64,000 bases of DNA, from assembly GCA_905221605.1 (NCBI GenBank), contig CAJNDS010002155.1, positions 248,001 through 312,000 of the forward strand. The letters run 5' to 3'. The position numbers and the translations under genes were made by a program. Numbering within the stretch: the first letter of the stretch is position 1; every line of letters starts with the position of its first letter. The notes beneath the pieces are model-generated. The model searched no databases. It had not been told where the DNA came from and saw nothing but the letters and a program-made list of their open reading frames with translations. The DNA comes from Symbiodinium natans. Taxonomy: Eukaryota > Sar > Dinophyceae > Suessiales > Symbiodiniaceae. This document shows, one piece after another, positions 40,333 to 49,889 of this stretch.

Positions 40333-40648
40333 ACATTACATGTCAATGTATTGTGATACCAGAAGGTTGTTCTTGGCTTCTTGCGCCCCGTAGTCCAGGC
40401 TGAAAAGCGCCGCTCGCCTGGCAGCCAAAAGGACAGCGCTGACTTGCGCACCCGGACTCTTTTTTCAGTACCTAAATTACCTAAACCCTAAACCCAAAAC
40501 CCAAAACCCTAAACTCTAAACCCTATACCCTAAACCCTAAACCCTTTGAAGCACGGACTGAGGAGGCTGCCGGCAACACCTGCAAGCAGGGCCTTCTTGC
40601 CTTTAGCAAGGGTTGCATCAACAGGCGAAACTGAGGGTATCTATCACT

Positions 40649-40815
40649 GGGACGTATGTACTATGGGAGTACTGAGTTTACGTAAAAGTGAAGTCTGCGA
40701 ATCATCGAGAATCTCCAGGAGTACTGCCACCTCTTGCTGCTGCCACATAATCTGCTGCAGCGCCGACACATGCACGAATACATCTTGTAACAATTCTGAC
40801 AGACAAGGCTGCCCC
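40649..40815 (-). CDS. Candidate exon with coiled-coil character
   Basis: Open frame CLSELLQDVFVHVSALQQIM and QQQEVAVLLEILDDSQTSLL followed by RKLS, with leucines in heptad-like spacing, ending TGA. The upstream boundary is a telomeric-type repeat ending TTTAG|G, which could act as a 3' splice site. It has no ATG. Family not recognised. Confidence 0.35.
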
Positions 40816-41924
40816 TAAACCCTAAACCCCGAAACCCTAAACCCTACCTCCGCATCCACTCCTCCCGTCAACCCGACCCTAAACCCTGTGGCGCCTTTGG
40901 CACCGAAGTTGCGCTAGGACCTGAAGCGTCGTTGTGAGGCCGGCCTGTCCCAAAGATTCGGGTTTCGGTTCCTTCCGCTGTGCACATGATCTCATGGTTT
41001 GAGAAGTCTTGGGGGGGGGGGGGTTAAGGGCTGCCAGGGCTTCTCCAAAGACTCCAAGAAGGTGAAGAGCTCCAGTTATACCCCGTGAAAGTGGGATGCC
41101 TAAGACGCCCTGAAAAAGGGGACGGGGCGGGGGATTGCTCGACCTTCTGGAAATTTGCTTGCTACCCGGATTGTGGGCCCCCTTTGGAAGAAGATGGATC
41201 CTTCTGGGACCCTTTTGGGGACCCTTGTCACCATACTGAACTTGGAGCCCTAGCAGAAAGTACATGATTTTAGCTGTTTCTTAGGAATTATCGTACGCAA
41301 AAATGAAAAGTGATCTCCAATTATCCCTAACGAGTCAGGCCCGTGGGGATTTGTGTTTTGCGGCTCTCACCACCAGCCCCCAGGCGCAGGCAAGGCTAAA
41401 TCAGCTTTAGGGCTGTCACTCGTAAACTCCCCCACCTTGAACTCTATAGGCTTCAAGAATAGTAACGTTCATAAGTAGCAATCATGGTAGAAGTAATAGT
41501 GTAGACAATAAGAATGACAATTTTACGAGTAGGAGTAGGATCGGTTTGCAGGGCTTCTGTTGAGGGATTTGCACTGGCTTTGCCGTAATTCGGATCTGGC
41601 AAACAATCTACAATTAATCTGACCAATCTGGGCAGGGTCCCGTTATTGAAAGGGGCATTCTACAGGACCCCAAAAGGGACCCTATCATTTCGAGACCTAT
41701 CCATCTAACCAATTGAAGTAGCAAGCCCTTGACAGGAGTAGCCAAGAAGGATGATCTACAGCGCGACCTGCCCGACAGCGCTGAGGGCACCAGGTTCGTG
41801 AAACTCGCGCCTGGAAAGCAACGATGGGGGAGACGTAAAAGTTAGGGTGTTCGGGGGCTGAGGCTTGCTGTCTCAGCCTGCCTTGGTTCCCCCTAGAAAG
41901 GAAAATTAAGACAACACGACATAT

Positions 41925-42205
41925 ACTTGCAGGAAGAAGACAGCGAAGGAATCGCCCGAATCCAAGACCGTCAGGCGCAATAGGGGGGGGGGGGGGGGGT
42001 TAGGGGGGGGGGGGGGGGGGGGTCGCTTTTTGGTGCATGCAAATGTCCTCACAAGGTAAGGCTGCAAGTGCCATACAAGTAGTTTTGACCCTTGCTCAAC
42101 TGGGCTCGCAACTTCAACTTCTCTTCCACCGTGCAATGCAACCAACAGGTTGCCCTTCTCTGCTGCAACCCATATGAAGAGCCCTGAAATTGCCCTGCAT
42201 TGCAT
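41925..42205 (-). CDS. Two candidate exons flanking a poly-G intron, unrecognised
   Basis: Exon ~42205-42060 reads ISGLFIWVAAEKGNLLVALH and EVASPVEQGSKLLVWHLQP. After an intron containing a 40-bp G/C run (41982-42022 on the plus strand) exon ~41985-41925 reads LRLTVLDSGDSFAVFFLQ and meets a GTATAT donor. The GSKLLVWHL segment is WD-like but too little is present to call a family. Confidence 0.35.
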
Positions 42206-42480
42206 GGTGCATAAGCTCCCGGCGTCAAGGGACCTGAGGGTGCGGGGTCGGAAACAGAGAAAACGTGCGTCAGCGTGGGCCCCTGCACCTGCAAACCCCG
42301 GCTTGCGAAACATGAAATTCTGCACCGGCGAACCCTAAACCTGCAGCCTTGAAGCTTTATAATAACCTGGCAAAGTCACAAGCCACGCAGCTGAGCTGTA
42401 GGCGGAGATCGGCCAGAAGCTTCTCCTGGCGCGGGCTCTGACAGAGCAACCCTGACACCCTAGCCTTATCCGTTCAAACC

Positions 42481-42520
42481 TACCAGGGTGGGCTATTATA
42501 CCCTATAATCCCTTAAAAAG
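42481..42520. mobile_element. Half of a family B element
   Basis: TACCAGGGTGGGCTATTATA and CCCTATAATCCCTTAAAAAG; the second arm is missing. Confidence 0.5.
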
Positions 42521-42524
42521 ATGC

Positions 42525-42815
42525 ACTTCAACAAAGCTGCGACGACAACGTTACTTGCACAGGCCAGGTCGTCTGGCACACTACCAAATGGGCATTTCAC
42601 ACGAAGATAGGGGTACCCCCTCTTACACCCCAAATAGAATAGAATCCCCCTTAAAAAGGGACCCCCACAAAGGGTACCCCTATTTTCGGAAACCCGGACG
42701 GAATCTGCCGGTGAGGCCGGCGAGGTGGAGCCATCCACGCGGAGTATGTGGGTAGCGCACGCCAAGTGCCTGCAACTCGGTTGACTTGCCCAGTTCATTT
42801 GGCATGCAGTGTCTC
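42525..42815 (-). CDS. Two candidate exons separated by a family C element
   Basis: Exon ~42815-42706 reads MPNELGKSTELQALGVRYPH then TPRGWLHLAGLTGRF. After the family C inverted-repeat element (42585-42705) the frame DDLACASNVVVAALLKC continues at ~42590-42525. If joined, the element is the intron. The protein is not recognised. Confidence 0.35.
42585..42705. mobile_element. Family C element, possible intron
   Basis: GGGCATTTCACACGAAGATA and GGGGTACCCC to AGGGTACCCCTATTTTCGGA. Minus-strand frames on both sides look coding. Confidence 0.55.
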
Positions 42816-43167
42816 GTCTACACAACGAGGCTCTCAGATGTGCAGATGTCGAAGTGTATGAATGAGCTGGAGATCTACGCATTGCTGCCGCACTGGGCCG
42901 CTAAGCCCCGTCAGGCGCTTCTGATCTTGGTCTAGAGTTCGCTGTGCCAGTGGCTGCTGTGAGCGACGCATGGTTCTTGACATGGAAATCCAGATTTTTG
43001 GGCTCCTTTCCGGTGATGGGAAGCAGTGTCCGGAAAAGATTTCTGGGACCTCTCTGGAGAGTTGCACATCTGTTGCCCGAGGCTGCCAACTGGACCTCTT
43101 TGAGGGATTTTCAAGGGCCTGCGTTATACCACATCCACCAACCTTTCTTGCTTGAGTCCGTGCAATC

Positions 43168-43252
43168 CTAAACCCTTAAATCCTTAAACCCTTACACCCT
43201 TAAACCCTTAAACCCTTACACCCTTAAACCCTAAAACCCTAAAACCCTAAAC
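43168..43252 (-). repeat. CCTTAAA / CCTTACA telomere-like variant array
   Basis: Units CCCTTAAA and CCCTTACA alternate (octamers), then CCCTAAAA. A derived form of the telomeric heptamer. Confidence 0.8.
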
Positions 43253-44000
43253 CGTCTGTGCTTGAGTCTGTGCTGCGCACCTGACAGCAGGCCGCCGAAG
43301 GATCATCCGGCAGCGTGCATTCTTCGGATGACGCTGGATGTGAGCTACTAGCGAAACTAGCATGGCCCTTGAAACTCTCTGTCTGAAGAATATTCCTGAA
43401 TATGATCCGCTTCAATACGGGAAAATATGAAATATCCCAAGGGCCTATCTAGGCCACAGCTGGCAGCCATTTTGGGCACGAGGATCTTAGGGGCCGGCAA
43501 GGTTCGCTGGCAAGCTGTTGGCTTCTTGCTGTTCGGGCTTTGGGCTTCCTGGTTCCGATGGCAGCATGGCGTCGGGAAACCTTTACCCTAAACCCTAAAC
43601 CCTATAAACCCTATAAACCCTAAATAGCTTGAAGCCGCAGTGCCAAGAAGCACGCCCAGGTGACCAACTGCGCTTCAACTTTCAACTCCAAAAGTCAGGG
43701 CAGCATGCATGCGACAAACCACGCATGGTGCAATGACAGAAACCTCGCCTGCGCAAGTATCCACCGTGCGGATGGACTAAATGAAGAGCAGCCTTTTCCT
43801 CAACCCCTCTTGCCAGATGGCAGTGTCCCGCGACAGAGACGGCCCTGTGCCACAGACATGGGCTTGGAATGGCTTGTGGCTCCACCGCTGCGCTCCGCAA
43901 ATGCTTCACGCAATAACCCTGGAACGACCTTCTTACAATCATAATCATCACCACCCACTAGACTTAGAATCATAAAAAAACCTGTGGGGTTTCACTGGGC
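43170..44000. other. No firm gene
   Basis: Telomere-variant arrays (43168-43252, 43587-43625). A minus-strand frame at ~43925-43815 (LREAFAERSGGATSHSKPMS) is coding-like but unrecognised. Confidence 0.4.
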
Positions 44001-44044
44001 TACTTGGCAGCTGAGCCGTTCTGCCGCCCATGAAAGCGCAAGCC

Positions 44045-44119
44045 TCACAGCTCGCCGTGGCCGCCGTGGCCACCGTGGCCTCCATGGCCGTGACCATGGT
44101 CGTGGCCATGGTCATGGAC
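44045..44119 (-). CDS. 3'-terminal exon encoding a His/Gly-rich metal-binding tail
   Basis: Twenty-four residues VHDHGHDHGHGHGGHGGHGG HGEL then TGA, preceded by GCGCAG|GTC. Alternating His-Asp/His-Gly tails occur in divalent-metal transporters and metal chaperones, but the tail alone does not identify one. Immediately upstream is a family B element (44128-44218), which probably forms the preceding intron. Upstream exons are not found. Confidence 0.45.
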   Translation of the reverse strand, partial: VHDHGHDHGHGHGGHGGHGGHGEL

Positions 44120-44127
44120 CTGCGCTT

Positions 44128-44218
44128 CCCAGGATGGGCAGATTAGGCCTTAAATTTCCCCCATAATGAAACCTATAGAGGGCTGTTTAAGGGATTGTAG
44201 GGTCATTCCCTCCTAACC
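44128..44218. mobile_element. Family B element next to the His-rich exon
   Basis: CCAGGATGGGCAGATTAGGC, GAGGGCTGTTTAAGGGATTG, then GGTCATTCCCTCCTAACC. On the minus strand its end (CATCCTGG) is followed by GAAGCGCAG|GTC, the acceptor of the His-rich exon. Confidence 0.6.
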
Positions 44219-44334
44219 AACCGTAAGAGAAACCTAGGCAGTCTAGCAGCCTCGAGCTCGCCAATCCGCAGAAGCGCATAGATGGCTGCAGCAGCCAGCA
44301 CGCAGCACAGCCTCGATGATCAAAACTTCAACAT

Positions 44335-44390
44335 CTTTGGGGACTAAACTTGACTAAATGAACCTTATTGGGTTCATTTTTGGTAGTCAA
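44335..44390. mobile_element. Truncated family A element
   Basis: CTTTGGGGACTAAACTTGAC, ACTAAATGAACCTTATTGGG and TTCATTTTTGG: arms present, centre deleted. Confidence 0.45.
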
Positions 44391-44865
44391 CATTCGGGGT
44401 AGGGGCGCGCAGCGGGGTGTCATGTACTAGGGGGCGGGGATTACCGGGTTAACGCCGTTGCCAAGTCGCTTGGAGGTTCGGGTGCTGCGAACCCCAATTC
44501 TAAATGCACTCATAAGCCCCCCCCAAGTCCTCTAAGTTCTAGGTAGACTCACAATTGGGGTTACAAGTACGCATGAACCTCCAATCAGGGATCCTTGGGG
44601 ACTGTCATTCTGGCTATTTTAAATAGTGTATGTGGAGTATTTAGTGGAGAATTTATGTGGAGTATTTATGTGGAGTATTTAGTATTCTGGGTTTATTTGG
44701 GGGGGGAGGGGGGGTGAAATATTAGGGGGAGGAGCTTATACGAAATGAACCCTGAGCTGTTCTGCACCTCTACATGCAAGAGAGAAGACAGGCTTGAGCA
44801 AGCCTTGAGATCGTGCGTCAGAAGAAAAAACTAAAGAACCACGTGCAACTATAGGGCCTACTATA

Positions 44866-44968
44866 GGGGTCAGAATGATTACCAATACTCTTCCCTTGTG
44901 GTCCCTTGCTATCTATACTACAATAACCCACAAAACCCCTCTCTAATTATGAAGGCTCCCATTTAAAC
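44866..44968. mobile_element. Family F element
   Basis: GGGGTCAGAATGATTACCAA, TACTCTTCCCTTGTGGTCCC, AACCCACAAAACCCCTCTCT and AAGGCTCC, aligned with the 36.5-kb copy. Confidence 0.5.
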
Positions 44969-45059
44969 CTGTCTCCGTGGAGTCTGGGCTCATGGCACCT
45001 TGGCCCGAGCCCGGCCATTTCCTTGATGGCTCTTGTTGATCGATTCCAAGACCTGGCTT

Positions 45060-45134
45060 AGGGTTTAGGGTTTAGGGTTTAGGGTCTAGGGTCTAGGGTC
45101 TAGGGTTTAGGGTTTAGGGTTTAGGGTTTAGGGT
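45060..45134 (+). repeat. TTTAGGG array with an internal higher-order variant
   Basis: Three TTTAGGG, three TCTAGGG, then five TTTAGGG units; the variant block indicates amplification in place. Confidence 0.85.
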
Positions 45135-45317
45135 GCAGAAGCCGGTGCAGACCTACTAGTGGCCAGGTTTTCTCGATTTGGGTCCCTTTTGGGATCTCTA
45201 TGATTTTCAGGTGGCCCTCAAGATTGAGGGACCCTCAAAAAGGACCATAATTTGGAGAACTCACCTAGTGTAGGACCCAGTTGCGATCCGAAAGGAGGCG
45301 CTGGCAAGGTGCACGTA

Positions 45318-45444
45318 CCCGAAGGGACTAAATGAACCCTAAAAGGGTTTATGGTTGATATATATATATATATATACCTTAACAGGAATCAAAGTAGCAC
45401 AGGGTAAATGACCTCAATTTTAGGGTTCATCTGGTCCCCCAGGT
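45318..45444. mobile_element. Family A element carrying a (TA)n insertion
   Basis: CCCGAAGGGACTAAATGAAC to GGTTCATCTGGTCCCCCAGG, with a TATATA run replacing part of the GTTCATATACC arm. Full-length with both termini. Confidence 0.6.
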
Positions 45445-45677
45445 ATTCTGAATTTATGGAGAGTTGATGTATGAAGCGAGTCTCGATCCCTCAACTCGGG
45501 CCACCTGCAACAACCCTAAAAAATCAAGCTGTGCGCGCACCCCCCTGTGCGACGCGATGTCTGTCTTTACCCTACGCAATACACCTTGCATCTTCCGGTT
45601 GCTCCAAGAACTTGTCACAAGAGGCAGGGAAATGGCACGATGAAAACCTGACCACCTGGGCGGGAGGACTTTTTTAT

Positions 45678-47840
45678 CTAGAACCAGAAGTGCCGCAAGG
45701 GCCTGCGAGGCCTTCCCTGGCGTTTGTGCGCCAGTTCCTTCAACAGGCCTTGGTACGGAGAGCAGTCGCCCGACGAGGGGTCCAAGAAGTCGAACCAGCA
45801 GGCCGCATCCCTCACACCCTTGTGGAGCTCGTTGATCGTCTCCTTAAGTAGCCCGGTACCCATCTTATAATAAGGGCACCCTGTTTTGGGCTGTAGTTGC
45901 TTTAGAAGGGAACCTTGAGCCAACCAAGAAGAGGGAATTGGGGCACCACTGGGCTACCAAGTATCCCCATCATCCCTGATGGCTTTCAAGTGTTGGTAGA
46001 GGCCCTCCCCGACCTCGCGCATGGGCCACTTCAGGGAGAAGGTGTCCCAGTCAAGGAAGTCCTTGTGGTCATATACCTAGGACCTCTACTACTATAATCC
46101 CTATGAGGGTATAATGAACCCTCAACTAAACCCTTTTAGGGTTTAGGGTTGATTTAGCCCCCAAGAATCGGAGAAAGGCAGCTCCACATCGTCGCTGAGC
46201 AGAACCGGCACACAGCCGGCGTAGAAGGCCTCAAAGAGCCTTACGGTCCACCAGCCGCGCCCGCGAGGCACAAGGCAGAAGTGAGAGTTGCCCATGAGGA
46301 AGCTGTAGCGCATGGAGGAGCGGCCAACATCGACATCAGGTTTCGACTGAAGATGTTTGATGATGTTGGGCCGAACTGTCTCATTCACCTCCAGGTAGCC
46401 TTCGCGGACATCTGCCCGGGCATCCGACTGCGCGTGCTCCCCTTTCCAGACCAGCAGCAGCTCGCGCTCGGCCGGCGCCCGATTGAAGAATCGGAGTCTT
46501 TGGGCTTCGGCGGGTGGGACGGCCGATGGCAAGACCACATCTAAGCCGAATCGAAAGCAGTCCTGGCAATGCCAGGAGGTGCCAGGAAGGATGCGCTCAT
46601 CATCCTCCGGGCCAAGGAGTGGCCGGGCTTCCACCGCAGCTATCAGGTAGTCTCTCTTCCGGCCCTGAAGCACACTCCTCCAACCAAACATCTTCCACTT
46701 CTCGCACGTGAAAGCCAGGAGTACCGGAGGGCCCCTCCGGTTCATCACGTCGCCCATCAGGTTCTCGAGTGCCAGAGCTTGGTCGGCTCTCTTGGAGAGG
46801 TGCATGTCGTAGCAGGACATGTAGATGGGCAAGTACACGTAGTCTGCCTCGGCCGGGTCGTCTACGCGGCAGCTCGCGCGTCGTAAGAACTCGTGGACCC
46901 AGACTTCGGTGAAGCACAGGCCCCGCCTCGCACAGCTCAGGGGGGCCTCCCGGAGCACCCGCGCGGCGTCGCGCTCGTCCACGAAGATGCGCAGGGAACC
47001 GGGGCAGGGGAAGATTTTCTCCGGGGGTGACAGGAACCAGTCATAGTGCATCCAGGCGGCTCGATTCGTCTGGTGCCGCCATCGGCAGTCGCCAACTTCA
47101 TCCAGCGATGCAGCTAGCTCCGACCCAACCATGTAGCCTTCGAGCGCGGCCGCGTGGGAGGTGTTCTCGAGAAGTGGCACAACAGACAGGACTAAAGCCG
47201 CTGCTCCAACGGCACACGATCCTGCGAGTGTCATCACGCGCTCTCGGATGCTCAAACGGTCGTCAGAGCAACATGTTCTCCAAAGCAGGGAAGGCTTCCC
47301 CTCGGGTGGCCATGGCTGGAGCCGCATGAACTTCGAAATCGACGACGCCTCGAAGAACGCCTTCCATTGCCTTGGGGACTACATGAACCCTTAAGGCATA
47401 TACCTTAATAAGAATCATAGTAGCATAGGGTATATGACCATTTTAGGGTTCATATACCTTAATAGGAATCATAGTAGCATAGGGTAGATGACCCCAAGTT
47501 TAGGGTTCATTTGGTCCCCTTTTCAGGTGCCTTGCAGAGATCACCCCCCCGTCCGCATCGCAGCCAGAAGCTTGAGAGGAGCAGTCCTCACCTGGGCTAC
47601 TTCCATTCTCTAAAGTCACCATCTTCAACCCTAAGCCCTACATAGACCCTAAATATAGAGAAACGATGTGCTTTCTTACGGATTCTGGTAGATTATGATA
47701 GCCCTTTGTAAAGGCTTTCTTCGCGGCAACCTGGCCACCCCCGGAGCTCAGGAGTTGAAGGATCGCAGGAAGGACCGACGTGTCTCCGGTATGCCCCCGG
47801 GCCATGAGGGCCTCAAAGTCCTCGAAACAAAGGGGGAAAC
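45678..47840 (-). CDS. Exostosin-family (GT47) glycosyltransferase, five exons, 5' incomplete
   Basis: Exons 47840-47703, 47591-47531, 47370-46170, 46061-45966 and 45842-45678 join in phase to 552 residues and a TAG stop. The third exon carries a single hydrophobic anchor (GSCAVGAAALVLSVVPLL), giving type II Golgi/ER topology with the catalytic domain lumenal. The exostosin signature is clear: ADYVYLPIYMSC, NSHFCLVPRGRGWWTVR, RLFEAFYAGCVPVLLSDDVE, then across an intron LPFS|DFLDWDTFSLKWP. The family transfers sugars onto glycans or cell-wall polymers; acceptor and donor cannot be told. Introns 47530-47371 (GC-AG) and 46169-46062 (GA-AG) are family A introners; 45965-45843 (GA-AG) is family I. 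An ATG-initiated exon at 48078-~47960 (MAQKAMQSAGMGC) might be the true first exon. The two 5' exons are phase-compatible but not domain-supported; the gene could instead start at ATG 47327. Confidence 0.85.
45843..45965 (-). mobile_element. Introner family I, forming exostosin intron (123 bp)
   Basis: Inverted termini CTTGGTAGCCCAGTGGTGCC and its near complement GGTACCGGGCTACTT; inside lies GGGTGCCCTTATTATAAGAT. Shares termini and this internal arm with the ankyrin-gene intron at 16322-16439, though the two host genes are unrelated. Confidence 0.75.
46062..46169 (-). mobile_element. Introner family A, forming exostosin intron (108 bp)
   Basis: The intron starts GATTCTTGGGGGCTAAATC and ends ATATGACCACAAG. 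The element termini CTTGGGG..., the central ATTATAGTAGTA and the GTATATGACC arm are those of family A. Splicing GA-AG gives the exact exostosin sequence LPFSDFLDW. Confidence 0.8.
47371..47530 (-). mobile_element. Introner family A with duplicated central arm, exostosin intron (160 bp)
   Basis: GC-AG intron starting GCACCTGAAAAGGGGACC and ending AGTCCCCAAG. On the plus strand the unit CATATACCTTAATAGGAATC and ATAGTAGCATAGGGTA occurs twice in tandem, so the element is about 50 bp longer than single copies. Confidence 0.7.
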
Positions 47841-48078
47841 CTCTAGGAGTCACAAATGGGGTACTACTCTTGCTTTGTTCAAAGACCACCGTCCCATCCC
47901 CCCCCCCCCCCCCCCCCCCCCCAACTAAAAAAAAAAAACCTAAAAAGGGGAAGAAGTCAAGGGCCACACTGAGTCCCAGAGTCTGTTGGCGGAGCGTAAG
48001 TTCCATCCGCCCCGGGCAGGCAGCAGGTTGCGAATGTGTGCATCCCATCCCAGCACTCTGCATTGCCTTCTGGGCCAT
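47840..48078 (-). other. Possible first exon and poly-G-bearing intron of the exostosin gene
   Basis: An ATG in good context at 48078 opens MAQKAMQSAGMGCTHSQ and MELTLRQQTLGLSVAL. It is followed by an A/T then G-run tract (47897-47938) and a 3' splice-like CCTAGAG|GT at 47841. The apparent ORF running through the G-run as poly-Gly is an artefact of an intron. I cannot fix the donor site. Confidence 0.3.
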
Positions 48079-48151
48079 GCTGCTCCTTAGGTTTAGGGTT
48101 TAGGGTTTAGGGTTTAGGGTTTAGGGTTTAGGGTTTAGGGACCTACAGTTT

Positions 48152-48260
48152 TTATGGCTTAGTTGTCCAGTAATCTGGGGGAATTAAAGGTTAACCTTGG
48201 GATTTGTAAGGGGATTATATGACCCCAAAAAGGTTAAAGGTTACCTACTCTACTGCTAGG
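48152..48260. mobile_element. Family H element
   Basis: GGCTTAGTTGTCCAGTAATC, GGGGGAATTAAAGGTTAACC, CCCCAAAAAGGTTAAAGGTT, then ACCTACTCTACTGCTAGG. A 146-codon minus-strand frame starts beside it but is not convincing as a gene. Confidence 0.6.
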
Positions 48261-48973
48261 GCTCACAGCAGAGTTGATAGGAGAAGCCTTCCTGCCAGCA
48301 GGCCGGATTCCCCTCCTCTGCAAGGGCGAGGGGAACCCCGGCAGCCAGCCATGAAAGGAGCTGCATGGAACATGTCCCACTTGGGAGTGTGCTAGAGTCG
48401 CTGCTTGTTGAGTAGCGGTGCTTAGTTCGTTGTGTTGGCTTCTCCACTTTACTGCTGAGCCTAGGTCCTCCGCGGCTAGCCCGGACAACGAGCTTGGTGG
48501 AGCTTGAAAGCAGCACATACAGAGGCTCATGGGACGCAGAGCAAGGAGAAATTTAACCCTTCCAAACAAAGTACCGCTCCGCCCCCTGGCACCTGCCTGG
48601 GGGAAAAGCATGTTCAGGGCCAGAGAAAGAAAGGTGCCAGCAGTGAAGGCTGTCCTCGGTAGACTAACCCGGCACACTCAATCATAACTCAATCATGAGC
48701 ACAAGGGAGAATATCTCCGTCACAGAGCCATTGCTGGCCACACAGACTCTCACGCAAGACTGCCATGCGTAAGGCCAACACCTAACAGACTGCAACTGAG
48801 TATTGCCGTCATTGCGCACGCCATTCGCCACTTCTTCTATCACTCCGAACGCCAGCTGCAAGCCAAGCTTGGCACATGTATCTCTGCACTGATGCGGCCA
48901 GGTCCGTCTGCCCTGGGCAGTGAGCTCTGAACCCTAAACCCTTTGGCAGCAGGCTTTGGAAGGTTGCGCCCGA

Positions 48974-49070
48974 AACCCTAAACCCTAAACCCTAAACCCT
49001 AAACCCTAAACCCTAAACCCTAAACCCTAAACCCTAAACCCTAAACCCTAAACCCTAAACTAAACCCTAA
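48974..49070 (-). repeat. Interstitial telomeric array
   Basis: About 13 CCCTAAA units (plus-strand orientation), the last broken by a deletion (ACTAAACCCT). Confidence 0.95.
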
Positions 49071-49264
49071 AAGAAGTTCACACATGCCCGGAAATTCACA
49101 TCTCGGCTTGCAGGCAGCAGTCAAGGAGACAATCCGAAGCAGACTGACACTGAGGCCACCACCGAGCAAATGAACCAAACCAACCTCATCGTGGGGGTTT
49201 TTGAGGTCCGTGCACGGATTTAGAATAGAGAGTTTGGGGCCTGCCCATATATAGTCAATATAGA

Positions 49265-49456
49265 CTAGAACACAAAGTGACCTTTAGAAGGAATGGCCTG
49301 ATGTTGTGGCCCGTGGCGCTTCAGCACGCCCGCAGACATGATAAAAGCTGAAGCAGCGGCAATCCGCATCCTGCCTTCACCTGTTGTCCAGGGGTTAGGA
49401 CTGCAAGATAGCTCCACCAGCCGGAGAACGTTCCGGCCACATGCTGGTCGCTCCAT
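49265..49456 (-). CDS. Small ORF or first exon, 63 codons, unrecognised
   Basis: ATG-initiated MERPACGRNVLRLVELSCSP then GRMRIAAASAFIMSAGVL, ending TAG. Third-position GC resembles nearby coding DNA. It could be a first exon with a donor at CAG|GTGAAG in the middle. No homology recognised. Confidence 0.3.
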   Translation of the reverse strand: MERPACGRNVLRLVELSCSPNPWTTGEGRMRIAAASAFIMSAGVLKRHGPQHQAIPSKGHFVF

Positions 49457-49889
49457 GTTTTTTTCCCGGCTCGATCGCTTGGTCTCTGGGCCATGACTCC
49501 TCCAGACCTACAAGGGCATACAGGGACTGACTTGAGCTGCTACAAACGAACGCGAACAGAAATTGACATGTGCAGGGCGCAGACCTCCGGAGACGATGCC
49601 CTGGACCTCCCTGTCGCGTACCGCCGCATGCATCCTGGCACAGGGTGGGCTGACACGAATGATATCGAAAGATGCTGTCGGGGGCTTCCGGGCTTCCAGG
49701 CTTCCAGTGTGCATCCAGGGCTTTGACGACATGAACCCTCGTGCGACTTCATGCCCCGCATGAGACACTCTGGCCTTTTGACTGCAACACTCAGGGCTGT
49801 CACTGCAAGGGAATTTGAGAGACTTCAGCTTCATTTCGCTGAAGGAGCTTCATACATAGAACACTGTAACGTCTCAGTATCAAGGCTCA

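Noticed and set aside
40137-40403. 88-codon plus-strand ORF
   Set aside because: Starts in a poly-C/poly-A junction and runs through a TATA microsatellite; no coding signal.
47638-48078. Single 146-codon ORF as one exon
   Set aside because: The poly-Gly and Phe-rich middle is a G-run/T-run intron; only 47840-47703 is retained as an exon, phase-compatible with the exostosin gene.
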